NCBI RefSeq assembly: GCF_007859315.1 | Contig: NZ_VOHA01000010.1 | Span: forward strand, 124,001 to 188,000 | Length of the DNA stretch: 64,000 nt | From: Reyranella sp. CPCC 100927 | GTDB taxonomy: Bacteria; Pseudomonadota; Alphaproteobacteria; Reyranellales; Reyranellaceae | Direction of reading: 5' to 3' | Shown: positions 39,159 to 48,280 of the stretch, in pieces | Position numbering within the stretch: position 1 is the stretch's first letter | Layout of the letters: each line of letters opens with the position of its first letter | The notes under the pieces: model-generated | Seen by the model: only the letters and a program-made list of their open reading frames with translations | The model's database searches: none | What the model was told of the DNA's origin: nothing | Program-made: the position numbers and the translations under genes

Positions 39159-40985
39159 TCAAGCCGCGTGCCGCGCGAAGGCGCTGCCGGGGCGGAAACC
39201 GGCCAGAACCTGCAGTGCCCAGGCACGCCAGCCGCGCGTTCGTGCGTCATGGCCAGCCGGCATACCCAACCATGTGCGCACCGGCACCTGGAAACCGCGC
39301 TTGGGCCGGCCGGCCAGCATGTCGCGCACCGGCTGAGCCAGCAGCGGCGGCAGTTCCGCCTTGGTCACCGGCGGATCGGCCACGATGAGCGGCGCCAAGC
39401 CGCGGAAGAAGTCGACATCGACGAACGGCGTGCGGATTTCCAGTGAATGGGCCATGCCGGCCCAGTCGGCATCGCGCAACAGCTGATTGCGAAGGTAGAA
39501 GCTCAATTCCAGCGCCGCGACCCGGCCGTTGCCCGAACGCACGCCGTCGATGGCCGCGGCCAGGGCGGTCTGCGAGTCGAGGTCCGCCAGGCCCTGGCGC
39601 AGGTAGTCCGCATCCAGCAGCGCCGGCAATTCCCACGGCATGAAGAGACCGCGGCGCAACAGATAGGCGCCGCCGTAGGTGCCGCCATACTCCAGCACAC
39701 CGGCATACTTGGGCGACGTGAAGCGGCGCAGCACCGGCTCGCTGATGACACGAAAGCCGCGCCCCAACGCTGCCAGCGGCCCCATGCGGTCGACCAGGCG
39801 TACCATCTCCGGCACCTGCCGGAAGCTCGGGTAACCGGCAAACACCTCATCGCCGCCAATGCCGGACAGCGCCACCTTGAGGCCGGTCGAGGCCGTGGCC
39901 TTGCTGACGAAGTAGACGTTGGTACCATCGATGGTCGGCTGGTCCATGGCCTGAAGCAGATGTGCCCGGGATGCGGCGAATTCCTCGCGCGCGATCCAGA
40001 CCGTGCGATGGTCGGTCTGATGATGGGCAGCAATACGCGCCGCCAGTGTCGTCTCGTCGTTGTCGGTACCGCGATACTCATCGAAGCCCAGGGTCACGCT
40101 GCGCAGCGCCTTGTCCGACTGCGGTGCGGCAAACTGCGCGACCAGCGACGAATCGAACCCGGCCGACAGGAACATGCCGACAGGCACATCGGCCACCATG
40201 TGGTGTTTGACCGTATCGGCGATGTGCGCGCGCAGCGCCTCGATGCGGGCCTGGCCGGTGGGCGCCGGCTGGTCGCGTTCAGCCTCGGCCAGTACCGCGG
40301 CGATCGAATGGAAGCGACGCACCACCGGTGCCTGGCCCTGCACCACCGTCATGGTGTGGCCAGCCGGCAAAGCCCGAATGCCCTTGTACAGCGTGAAAGG
40401 CTCGGGCACCGAGCCCCACATCAGAAAGCCGACATCGGCGGCCGGTTCGGGCGTCGTGTCGATCGCGCCGCCGGCCAGCAGCGCTTTGACCTGGGACGCG
40501 AAGCGCACGCTGCGGCCGTCGTCGGCAATGTAGAGCGGCTTGATGCCGAACGGATCGCGGGCAAAAAACATGGTGCGCCGCTCACGATCCCAGATCGAGA
40601 CGGCGTACATGCCGCGCAGCCGCTCGACCATCGCAGCGCCGTACATGTCGTAGAGGTGCAGCAGGACCTCGGTGTCGGACTGCGAGGCAAAACGGCGGCC
40701 GGCCGCTTCAAGCTCGTCCTTCAGCGCCCTGTAATTATAGATCTCGCCGTTGTAGTTGGCGACCAGGCGGCCGCCATCGAAGCTCATCGGCTGCCAGCCG
40801 CCCGGGCCGGGGTCGATGATCGCCAGCCGACGTTGCGCGAACAGGGCGGCGCCGTCGTCGCTGACCCAGACTCCCTCGCTGTCCGGGCCGCGCGCAGCCA
40901 TAGCCGCCGACATACGGGCGATCAGCGCCTGATCATCAGGCCCGGGTCGGCCGCCATAGTGGAACAGACCGGCAATACCGCACAC
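39159..40985 (-). CDS. asnB: asparagine synthase (glutamine-hydrolysing) of the polysaccharide locus
   Basis: Glutamine-dependent amidotransferase. 608 residues: class II glutaminase domain with the nucleophile Cys2 (CGIAGLFHYGG), Arg/Asn in LAIIDPGPGGWQPM and YNGEIYNY; synthetase domain from about 215 with the PP-loop LSAGFDSSLVAQ (SGGxDSS variant) and LSGIGGDEVFAGYPSF. It begins with GTG, 5 nt after GAGG. AsnB homologues in surface-glycan clusters are thought to amidate sugars or uronic acids rather than make bulk asparagine; the location favours that but does not prove it. Confidence 0.9.
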   Translation of the reverse strand: MCGIAGLFHYGGRPGPDDQALIARMSAAMAARGPDSEGVWVSDDGAALFAQRRLAIIDPGPGGWQPMSFDGGRLVANYNGEIYNYRALKDELEAAGRRFASQSDTEVLLHLYDMYGAAMVERLRGMYAVSIWDRERRTMFFARDPFGIKPLYIADDGRSVRFASQVKALLAGGAIDTTPEPAADVGFLMWGSVPEPFTLYKGIRALPAGHTMTVVQGQAPVVRRFHSIAAVLAEAERDQPAPTGQARIEALRAHIADTVKHHMVADVPVGMFLSAGFDSSLVAQFAAPQSDKALRSVTLGFDEYRGTDNDETTLAARIAAHHQTDHRTVWIAREEFAASRAHLLQAMDQPTIDGTNVYFVSKATASTGLKVALSGIGGDEVFAGYPSFRQVPEMVRLVDRMGPLAALGRGFRVISEPVLRRFTSPKYAGVLEYGGTYGGAYLLRRGLFMPWELPALLDADYLRQGLADLDSQTALAAAIDGVRSGNGRVAALELSFYLRNQLLRDADWAGMAHSLEIRTPFVDVDFFRGLAPLIVADPPVTKAELPPLLAQPVRDMLAGRPKRGFQVPVRTWLGMPAGHDARTRGWRAWALQVLAGFRPGSAFARHAA

Positions 40986-41012
40986 CGCAGCCTCTCTGCC
41001 ACCCGGCCGACA

Positions 41013-41032
41013 TACAATGGCAATAAATTGTA
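41013..41032. promoter_or_regulatory. TACAAT-N8-ATTGTA dyad in an AT-rich divergent promoter region
   Basis: The 104 bp between asnB and the third glycosyltransferase are strikingly AT-rich. Reading toward asnB, TTAGCA and TACAAT are 17 nt apart, a fair promoter; the TACAAT is one arm of the dyad. On the plus strand TATGCT/GCTAAG near 41047-41054 could serve the glycosyltransferase. The dyad could be an operator or simply two back-to-back -10 elements. Confidence 0.4.
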
Positions 41033-41089
41033 GTATTTTTAATAACTTATGCTAAGTACTTTGGACAAGCAATTTTTCTGCCAGCCCTC

Positions 41090-42283
41090 ATGCGCATACT
41101 CCATTTGATCGCGACGCTCGCCCGCGAAAGCGGTGGCCCGGCGCAGGCCTGCCTTGAAATGGCGCGGGCCGTCGCAGCGCGCGGCCATGACGTCACGATC
41201 TGCACCACCAACTGGGCCAGCAAGGGAGTCGAGCCGGTCCCCACATCGGTGCCATTGCAACAAGATGGCGTGAACATCACCTACTACCCTGTTCATTTTC
41301 CACGATTCTGGAAACCGTCCCTGGCCATGGCCTCGGCCTTGCGTCGGGATATGTCAGGCTTCGATGTCGTGCACCTTCACTCCATCTACCTGTTCCACGA
41401 TTGGCTGGGCGGACGCCTCTGCCGGCGCTTCGGCGTCCCCTACATCGTGCGGCCGCACGGCATGCTCGATCCCTACATCCGCGCCCGCCACCGCGGCCGC
41501 AAGCGGTTGCTGGAAGTCCTGTTCCAGGATCGCGTCCTGCGCCACGCCACCGCGATCCACTACACCAGCGACGTCGAGCGCGAGATCAGCCAGCCGTTCG
41601 ACGGCGGCGCCCCGGCGCGTATCGTCCCCTTGGGCGTCAACCTCAACGGCTTCGACGTCCTGCCGCCGGCCGAGCGCTTCCATGAGCGTTTTCCCGAGAC
41701 GCGCGGCAAACGGGTTGTGCTGTTCCTGAGCCGCCTTCACTTCAAGAAGGGACTCGATCTTCTGATCCCCGCGTTCGCGCGACTGGCCGCCGAGGATCCG
41801 TCGCTGCACCTGGTCATTGCCGGCCCGGACGACGGCATGCTCGACCAATGCAAGGCCTGGACTCGGCGTGACGGCGTACCCGATCGCGTGAGCTTCACCG
41901 GCATGCTGCGCGGCGAGGACAAGCTTGCAGCGTTCGCCGCCTCTTCGGTCTTCGCTCTGCCCTCCTACAGCGAGAATTTCGGCATCGCCGTCGTCGAGGC
42001 CATGGCCGCGGGCCTGCCGGTGGTGATCTCCGACCAGGTCAACATCTGGCGCGAAGTGCAGGCCGGCGGCGGTGCACTGGTCGTGCGCTGCGACGAGCAG
42101 AAGCTGACACTGGCGCTGGCCACGATATTGCGCGATGCGGCCCTGGCGGCCGACATGGCGCGCAAGGCACGCGACACGGTGCAGCACCTCTATCGCTGGG
42201 ACAGCGTCGCGGTTGCACTGGAGAGCATGTACGAAGACGCTGCCGCGCGACGTGGTGGCGCACCGATCGCCGCGCCGGCGTGA
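41090..42283 (+). CDS. glycosyltransferase, GT4-like (GT-B fold)
   Basis: 397 residues. MRILHLIATLARESGGPAQA is a typical GT4 start with the Gly-rich acceptor loop; then VRPHGMLDPY, LFLSRLHFKKGLDLLIPAFA and the EX7E region SENFGIAVVEAMAAGLPVVI. Divergent from asnB across the AT-rich region and followed, 100 nt on, by the galE-like gene in the same direction. Sugar specificity unknown. Confidence 0.88.
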   Translation: MRILHLIATLARESGGPAQACLEMARAVAARGHDVTICTTNWASKGVEPVPTSVPLQQDGVNITYYPVHFPRFWKPSLAMASALRRDMSGFDVVHLHSIYLFHDWLGGRLCRRFGVPYIVRPHGMLDPYIRARHRGRKRLLEVLFQDRVLRHATAIHYTSDVEREISQPFDGGAPARIVPLGVNLNGFDVLPPAERFHERFPETRGKRVVLFLSRLHFKKGLDLLIPAFARLAAEDPSLHLVIAGPDDGMLDQCKAWTRRDGVPDRVSFTGMLRGEDKLAAFAASSVFALPSYSENFGIAVVEAMAAGLPVVISDQVNIWREVQAGGGALVVRCDEQKLTLALATILRDAALAADMARKARDTVQHLYRWDSVAVALESMYEDAAARRGGAPIAAPA

Positions 42284-42383
42284 CCCTGCAAGGCGGATGA
42301 CCACAGCGCAGTCACCGAAAGGTCGCTCGCGATGGCCGACGCGGCAACGCTAGTGGCGGGCGTCGCGCGGCAGGAGGCAATGC

Positions 42384-43367
42384 ATGGCACGTAGCGTTCT
42401 GGTAGCGGGTGGTGCCGGTTTCATCGGCAGCCAGGTCTGCAAGCGTCTGGCCGCCGCAGGCATGGTTCCGGTTGCCTACGACACGCTGGAGAAGGGCCAC
42501 GACTGGGCGGTCCGCTGGGGTCCGATGGAACGCGGCGATATCGGCGACGAAGCCCGGCTGACCGAAGTCTTCGCACGCCACAAGCCCGATGCCGTCATCC
42601 ACCTCGCCGGTTACATCGAGGTCGGTGAATCGATGCGCGAGCCCGAGCGCTACTGGCACAACAACACGGTCAAGACCAAGACCCTGATCCAGTTCGCCGA
42701 GACCCATGGCGTCGAGCATTTCGTCTTCTCGAGCACCTGCGCCGTCTATGGTGCGCCGCGCACGCCGCGGCTGGCGGAGGGTCATCCGTTCAATCCCGCC
42801 AGCGTCTACGGCGAGACCAAGCTGGCGGTCGAGGAACTGTTGCGGGCACCCGAGCGACGGCTGCGCAGCATCGCCCTGCGCTATTTCAATGCTGCCGGCG
42901 CCGATCCGGACGGCGACGTCGGCGAAGCGCATGACCCCGAGTCGCACCTGATGCCGTTGGCCATCGATGCCATGCTGGGCACGGGCCGGCCACTGACGGT
43001 CTATGGTGGCGACTACGACACGCCCGACGGCACCGGCGTGCGCGATTTCGTCCATGTCGACGATCTGGCCGACGCGCATGTGCGCGCGCTCGGCTACCTC
43101 GCCAAGGGCGGCACGGCTACGGCGCTGAATGTCGGCAGCGGCCAGGGCTACAGCGTGCGCCAGCTCATCGACGCCACCGGTCGGCTCGCCGGCAGCAAGG
43201 TGCCGCACAGCATCGGGCCGCGCCGGGCGGGCGACGTCGCCAAGCTGGTGTGCGACACGACCTTGATCGAACGCGAACTCGGCTGGTCGCCGACCCATGG
43301 GCTGGAGGCCCAGATCGAACATGCCTTGCGCTGGCGCCGCAAGATGCCGCGACAGGCCCAGTCATAG
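42384..43367 (+). CDS. galE: UDP-glucose 4-epimerase
   Basis: Extended SDR enzyme, probably interconverting UDP-glucose and UDP-galactose (or the N-acetyl forms) for glycan synthesis. 327 residues; NAD motif GGAGFIG at 9-15; catalytic Ser/Thr near 117-118 (FSSTCAVYG), Tyr142 and Lys146 (YGETK); C-terminal VLNVGSGQGYSVRQLI region. AGGAGG lies 6 nt before the ATG. The stop overlaps that of the convergent permease gene by 6 nt. Closely related epimerases with other NDP-sugars are the alternative. Confidence 0.9.
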   Translation: MARSVLVAGGAGFIGSQVCKRLAAAGMVPVAYDTLEKGHDWAVRWGPMERGDIGDEARLTEVFARHKPDAVIHLAGYIEVGESMREPERYWHNNTVKTKTLIQFAETHGVEHFVFSSTCAVYGAPRTPRLAEGHPFNPASVYGETKLAVEELLRAPERRLRSIALRYFNAAGADPDGDVGEAHDPESHLMPLAIDAMLGTGRPLTVYGGDYDTPDGTGVRDFVHVDDLADAHVRALGYLAKGGTATALNVGSGQGYSVRQLIDATGRLAGSKVPHSIGPRRAGDVAKLVCDTTLIERELGWSPTHGLEAQIEHALRWRRKMPRQAQS

Positions 43368-44108
43368 CCATGGCCTGACCGCCAGATAGGCGCCCAGCGC
43401 CAGCAGGCCGATCATGAACCAGCGCCGGAATGTCTGCGGCTGCACGCGCTGCCGCAGATACTGGCCGACGAACATGCCGACCAACGACGGCGCCAACGCC
43501 AGCAGCGACGTGCCGGCAATGGACGGTGCCAGCACGCCATCGCGCAACAAGCCTGCCGCCAGCGCCAGGGTCGATACCGTGAAGGAAAGCCCCAGCGCCT
43601 GGATGAGTTCCTCCTTGTCGAGGTCCAGCGCCTGCAGATAGGGCACGGCCGGGATCACGAACACGCCGGTGGCGCCGGTCACCAACCCGGTGGCGGCACC
43701 GACCAGCGGCGACAGCCATGGCTCGGCGTTCGCCGGCACCCGAAACCGGATCGCGGCCAGGCCGACCAGCGCGTAGAGGACCAGGGCCACACCCAGCGCC
43801 ACGGCGGCACGGCCGGTGGTGTCGGCCGTCAGCAGCCCCGCGCCAGCCCATGTTCCGACACAGACGCCGGCCATCATGGTCCACAGGCGGCGCACCAGCG
43901 GCCGCAGGCGCGGCCCTGCCAGCAGCTGCCAGACATTGGTGACGAAGGACGGAATGATCAGCAGTGCCGCGGCCTGCGCCGGCGCCATCACGGCGCCAAG
44001 CAATCCCATGGCCACGGTGGGCAGACCCAGGCCGATCACACCCTTCACGAAGCCGGCCAGCAGGAAGACCAGCGCCGTCACCACGAACAGTGTTGATAGA
44101 TCCGACAT
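43362..44108 (-). CDS. TauE/SafE-family anion permease
   Basis: Inner-membrane carrier of the sulfite/sulfonate/organosulfur export family. 248 residues with about eight helices; the two inverted half-repeats start with FLLAGFVKGVIGLGLPTVAM and PLVGAATGLVTGATGVFVIP, the family hallmark. Another in-frame ATG lies six codons upstream. Divergent from a LysR gene with a 100-bp shared control region, so export is probably induced by the substrate sensed by that regulator. The substrate is unknown. Confidence 0.88.
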   Translation of the reverse strand: MSDLSTLFVVTALVFLLAGFVKGVIGLGLPTVAMGLLGAVMAPAQAAALLIIPSFVTNVWQLLAGPRLRPLVRRLWTMMAGVCVGTWAGAGLLTADTTGRAAVALGVALVLYALVGLAAIRFRVPANAEPWLSPLVGAATGLVTGATGVFVIPAVPYLQALDLDKEELIQALGLSFTVSTLALAAGLLRDGVLAPSIAGTSLLALAPSLVGMFVGQYLRQRVQPQTFRRWFMIGLLALGAYLAVRPWL

Positions 44109-44118
44109 GGCCTCGACT

Positions 44119-44140
44119 TGCCTCATGGCTGGCCAAGGCA
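44119..44140. promoter_or_regulatory. candidate LysR operator between the permease and regulator genes
   Basis: TGCCT-N12-AGGCA lies 11 bp from the permease ATG in the divergent gap. It contains a T-N11-A spacing of the sort LysR-type proteins bind. The dyad is short and the region is GC-rich, so a chance match is possible. Confidence 0.35.
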
Positions 44141-44208
44141 CAATGTGGAAGCCCCAAAGCGAGCCTTCGGCTGGAACGAAGGCTGCAAACCCGGAGGCGC
44201 TCCCGCCC

Positions 44209-45132
44209 ATGCGCTTCGACCTGACCGACCTGCGCCTGTTCGTCCATGTCGCCGAGGCTGCCAGCATCACCCGCGGCGCTGCTCGCGCCAACATGGCCCT
44301 GGCGTCCGCCAGCGCCCGCATCCAGGGCATGGAGCAGACATTGGGCACGGCGCTGCTGCTGCGCGGGCGACGCGGTGTCACCTTGGCACCGGCCGGACAT
44401 GCCCTGCTCCATCACGCGCGCATCGTGCTGCAGCAGGTCGAGCACATGCGCGGCGAGCTGGGCGCTTATGCCAGCGGGCTGCGTGGCCATGTGCGCCTGT
44501 GGTGCAACACGGCGGCGCTCTCCGAATTCCTGCCCGAAGCGCTGGCCGGCTATCTCACGCAGCATCCCAATGTCGACATCGACGTCGAAGAGCGGCCCAG
44601 CTACGCCATCGCGCAGGCGGTGATCGGTGGCCTTGCCGATATCGGCATCGTGGCCGACGTGACGGACCTGACCGGCCTGGAGACCCTGCCCTTCGCTCTG
44701 GATCGGCTGGTGGTGATCGTGCCGCGCCATCATCGCCTGGCGCGACGGCGCCAGATCGCCTTCCGCGAGGCGGCGCGCTATCCCTTCATCGGACTGGCGG
44801 CCGACAACCCGCTGCAGGAATACATCAACCGGCATGCGTCACGCACCGGCGGAGCGCCAAAGCAACGCGTCCAGATGCGCGATTTCGAATCGATCTGCCG
44901 GCTGGTCGCCCGCGGCGTGGGTGTGGGCATCGTGCCGCAGACGGCAGCGCGTCGATGCGATCGCGTCTTGCCGTTCGCGACCGTGCCGTTCACCGACGCC
45001 TGGGCGCTGCGGCGCCTGACCATCTGCGTGCGCCGCCTCGATGCCTTGCCCACACACGGCCAACAACTGGTGGCACACCTGAAGGCAAGCGCGATCGCAA
45101 CCATGCCGCCCAGCACTCAGGGCAAGCACTGA
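44209..45132 (+). CDS. LysR-family transcriptional regulator
   Basis: 307 residues. The winged helix-turn-helix (about 1-62) starts MRFDLTDLRLFVHVAEAASI with RGAARANMALASASARIQGM, followed by the effector-binding domain. The frame is open upstream, but this ATG gives the standard LTTR N-terminus with GGAGG 11 nt before it. It is divergent from the TauE/SafE gene and directly upstream of the serine hydrolase gene (8-nt gap), so both are likely targets. Confidence 0.93.
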   Translation: MRFDLTDLRLFVHVAEAASITRGAARANMALASASARIQGMEQTLGTALLLRGRRGVTLAPAGHALLHHARIVLQQVEHMRGELGAYASGLRGHVRLWCNTAALSEFLPEALAGYLTQHPNVDIDVEERPSYAIAQAVIGGLADIGIVADVTDLTGLETLPFALDRLVVIVPRHHRLARRRQIAFREAARYPFIGLAADNPLQEYINRHASRTGGAPKQRVQMRDFESICRLVARGVGVGIVPQTAARRCDRVLPFATVPFTDAWALRRLTICVRRLDALPTHGQQLVAHLKASAIATMPPSTQGKH

Positions 45133-45140
45133 GCAACGGC

Positions 45141-46265
45141 ATGCGACGCTGGAAGATCATCCTGTCGACAGTGATCGCGGCAATTGTCGCTGTTGCTGCT
45201 CTTGGCCATCCCGTGCGGTGGACGGAAGCAGCCCTTCTGATGGTCGACATCGCAGCCGGCGGCGCGCATAGCCCCTGGCAGGACCTGACGTCGATGCCGA
45301 CGTCGACGTCCGTACGGTGGACCATCGCCGATCGCACGATCGAGGCCGATCTCTACGCGCCGGCAAGCACCGCCCGTGCGGTCCTGCTCCTGGTGCCCGG
45401 TGCTGCCGTGCTGGGACGGACGGAGCCGCGGCTGGTGGCCCTGGCACGCTCCATCGCCCGTGCCGGCTTCATTGTCATGGTTCCCGAAGTGCCCGGGATG
45501 CGGCGGCTCGCGCTGTCACGCGCCGACGCCGACGTGCTGGCCGATGCGTTGCGCGCGCTGCATCCACGATATCCCCGGTTGCCGCTGGGCGTGATGGCGA
45601 TCTCCTACGGTGTCGGACCGGCGGTGATCGCGACCCTGGAACCGGACATCAACGGCAAGGTTGATTTCATCGTCGGCATCGGCGCCTACCACAATACCGA
45701 CGAAGTGATCCGCTTCATCACAACCGGCGCGTACCGGCGCATGGGAGACGGCCGCCTGCATCGCATGACACCCAACCGCTATGGCCGCTGGGCATTCCTC
45801 TCCGCCAACGCCGAGCGGTTGCCCGACCCGACGGATACCGACCTGCTGCGGCAGGCAGCCGAGCGCAAGCTCGCCGATCCGGCCGCGGCCACATCAGACC
45901 TGCGGGTGCATATGAGCAGCGACGCGCGTGCCGTGCTCGATCTGATGGAGAACGACGACCCCGATCGCGTGCCCGCGCTGTTGGCGGCGCTGCCCGAGCC
46001 GGTCCGCACGCACATCGATGCCCTGAACCTGGCGCTGCATGACCTGCGGTCCGTGAAAGCGAAACTGATCCTGATCCACGGTCGCGACGATCCGATGATA
46101 CCGTTCACCGAGAGCGAGGCTCTGGCCGCAGCCGCACCGCACGGCACCGCGTCGCTCTATCTCATCGAGAGCATCGGCCATGTCGAGTTCGATTCGGTGA
46201 GCCTCGCCAACGCCTGGACCATGTGGTCGGCAACAAACCGCGTGCTGTTGCAGCGACGGCCGTGA
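45141..46265 (+). CDS. alpha/beta-hydrolase fold protein, membrane-anchored or exported
   Basis: 374 residues. An N-terminal hydrophobic segment (about 5-22) suggests a signal anchor. The nucleophile elbow is MAISYGVG with Ser155; the position of the usual first Gly of GxSxG is Ala. Asp316 or Asp317 in LIHGRDDPMIPF and His347 in SIGHVEF complete the triad. The fold matches esterase/dienelactone-hydrolase-like proteins, but the substrate is unknown. It starts 8 nt after the LysR gene and is probably co-transcribed with it. Confidence 0.8.
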   Translation: MRRWKIILSTVIAAIVAVAALGHPVRWTEAALLMVDIAAGGAHSPWQDLTSMPTSTSVRWTIADRTIEADLYAPASTARAVLLLVPGAAVLGRTEPRLVALARSIARAGFIVMVPEVPGMRRLALSRADADVLADALRALHPRYPRLPLGVMAISYGVGPAVIATLEPDINGKVDFIVGIGAYHNTDEVIRFITTGAYRRMGDGRLHRMTPNRYGRWAFLSANAERLPDPTDTDLLRQAAERKLADPAAATSDLRVHMSSDARAVLDLMENDDPDRVPALLAALPEPVRTHIDALNLALHDLRSVKAKLILIHGRDDPMIPFTESEALAAAAPHGTASLYLIESIGHVEFDSVSLANAWTMWSATNRVLLQRRP

Positions 46266-46369
46266 TCGATAGAGGCTAGAATTTCCTCATGGCGTGCTTA
46301 GCAAAGCTGTTTTGACCACGCTGGTGACAGGGTTGATCCTGAGTGCAGTCGTCATCCCGGAGGAAACCC

Positions 46370-47215
46370 ATGACTGTAGCCAGCGGCGCCGCCGACACTG
46401 GGCACGTCGTTGCAGCGATCACCTTCATCGATCCGCTGAACGAGAAACCGTTTTCGTACACGTACGAACCGCCCGTGGGACGGCCATGGCGCAACGCGAC
46501 CTACAGCGCGCACAACGTGGCGGTGCACGACGCGCGTCGACTGAACGAAGCGCCAACCCTCGACAGCGCCGGCTTCGCCCTGGCACCCAGCACCACGTCG
46601 GTCCGCGATTTCTATGACGACGCCGAAGTGCGGGCCACATATTACCCCGAGGTCGAGCGATTGGTTCTCGCTGCGACCGGCGCCGAACGGGTCGTCGTTT
46701 TTGATCACAACGTGCGCAACGCAGCCCGTGCGGCGCGCGGCGACAGCGACACCCGCGAGCCGGTCACGCGCGTGCACAACGACTACACCCTGACGTCGGC
46801 ACCCAAGCGGCTGTTCGATCTGCTGCCGCCTGACGAAGCGCTGGCGCGGGTGAAGAACCGTTTCGCCATCGTCAACGTCTGGCGTCCCATCCGTGGGCCC
46901 GTGCAAAACGCGCCGCTGGCCGTGGCCGACGCCCGGTCGCTGACGCAGGACGACTTCATCGCCAGCGACCTGATTTTCCTCGACCGAATCGGCGAGACCT
47001 ACGCCGTGAAACACGGATCGACGCAGCGCTGGTTCTACTACCCTCAGATGCGCCGCGACGAAGTGCTGTTTCTGAAATGCTACGATTCGGCGACCGACGG
47101 GCGCGCGCGGTTCACGGCTCACGGCGCCTTCGACGATCCCACGGCACCATCAGATGCGCCGCCGCGGGAAAGCATCGAGGCCCGCACCCTCGTGCTGTTT
47201 CCGCCCACGTCCTGA
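46370..47215 (+). CDS. CmcJ/NvfI-family protein
   Basis: 281 residues from the ATG, which has GGAGG 7 nt upstream. The family blocks are visible: FYDDAEVRATYYPEVERLVL, VFDHNVRN, RVHNDYT, IVNVWRPIRGP, and STQRWFYYPQMRRDEVLFLK with CYDS. Members occur mostly in fungal secondary metabolism (AsaB, NvfI) and in CmcJ of cephamycin synthesis; some are iron/2-oxoglutarate-type oxygenases. The role in this bacterium is unknown, and no biosynthetic genes flank it. Confidence 0.75.
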   Translation: MTVASGAADTGHVVAAITFIDPLNEKPFSYTYEPPVGRPWRNATYSAHNVAVHDARRLNEAPTLDSAGFALAPSTTSVRDFYDDAEVRATYYPEVERLVLAATGAERVVVFDHNVRNAARAARGDSDTREPVTRVHNDYTLTSAPKRLFDLLPPDEALARVKNRFAIVNVWRPIRGPVQNAPLAVADARSLTQDDFIASDLIFLDRIGETYAVKHGSTQRWFYYPQMRRDEVLFLKCYDSATDGRARFTAHGAFDDPTAPSDAPPRESIEARTLVLFPPTS

Positions 47216-47404
47216 CAACGGCGGCCGGCACCGGGCGTATCCTTTCGACACTCCCGGTGTCCGTATCGACATGTGACAGGCGGTCCGGATCCGGCTATGC
47301 TCGCCAGCAGTCAGGTCGCGGATGTGCGTGACCGGCGGCCGGATTGACCGTCAAGCCACGGATCGTCCACGGCCCCTCGAACTCCTTGTTCGGGAGGATC
47401 GCCT

Positions 47405-48271
47405 ATGGCCACTATCCGTAATCCGATTGAATACGCCAACGACTCGCTGAAGGGTCTGGGACATGTGCTGGGCACAACGTTCCACGCCGTCGGCGGTGCT
47501 GATGAGACGCGCCATGCTGGGCCGCCCGCCGTCGCCCGCATCGGCATGACCGACCTGCGCGAGGCCCTCGCCAAGGGGCTCAACGACTTCGGCGCCTTCC
47601 GCACCGATGTGATCTTCCTCGTCCTGGTCTATCCCATCATCGGTCTCGTGCTGGCACGCGCGGCCTTCGGCCAGGACATGCTGCCGCTGCTCTTCCCGCT
47701 GGCCTCGGGCTTCGCGCTGGTCGGCCCCGTCGCGGCGGTCGGTCTCTACGAGATGAGCAAGCGGCGTGAAGAAGGCCACGAGATCAGCTGGGCTGATGCC
47801 TTCGGCGTGGTTCGCTCGCCCGCCTTCGGCGCCATCATGGTGCTGGGCCTGCTGCTGGTCGGCATCTTTGGCCTGTGGCTGTTCGCGGCGCAGCAGATCT
47901 ACGATATGACGCTCGGCCCGGAGCCGCCGGCCTCATTCATGGCGTTCGCACGCGACGTGCTCACCACCAGTGCCGGCTGGACCATGATCGTGATCGGCGT
48001 CGGTGTCGGCTTCCTGTTCGCCGTGGTGGTGCTGGCGATCAGCGTCGTGTCATTCCCCCTGATGCTGGATCGCGGCACGGCACTCGACACGGCGGTCGGC
48101 ACCTCCATCCGCGCGGTGAAGGCCAATCCCACGACCATGGCGGCCTGGGGCATGATCGTCGCCGGTGGCCTGGTGCTGGGATCGATCCCGCTGTTCATCG
48201 GCCTGATCATCGTGATGCCCGTGCTGGGACACGCGACATGGCATCTCTACCGGAAAATGGTGCCACGCTGA
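47405..48271 (+). CDS. DUF2189-family integral membrane protein
   Basis: 288 residues. A soluble N-terminal region of about 55 residues precedes about six hydrophobic helices, including DVIFLVLVYPIIGLVLARAA, AIMVLGLLLVGIFGLWLFAA and VVVLAISVVSFPLMLDRGTA; the last block is typical of DUF2189. GGAGG is 7 nt before the ATG. The 189 nt upstream hold nothing recognised. Function unknown; the family is sometimes annotated near cytochrome c oxidase genes, but not here. Confidence 0.8.
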   Translation: MATIRNPIEYANDSLKGLGHVLGTTFHAVGGADETRHAGPPAVARIGMTDLREALAKGLNDFGAFRTDVIFLVLVYPIIGLVLARAAFGQDMLPLLFPLASGFALVGPVAAVGLYEMSKRREEGHEISWADAFGVVRSPAFGAIMVLGLLLVGIFGLWLFAAQQIYDMTLGPEPPASFMAFARDVLTTSAGWTMIVIGVGVGFLFAVVVLAISVVSFPLMLDRGTALDTAVGTSIRAVKANPTTMAAWGMIVAGGLVLGSIPLFIGLIIVMPVLGHATWHLYRKMVPR

Positions 48272-48280
48272 TCCACGCAT

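Noticed and set aside
43362-44108. Naming the permease a sulfite or taurine transporter
   Set aside because: The family is broad; nothing nearby handles sulfonates or sulfite.
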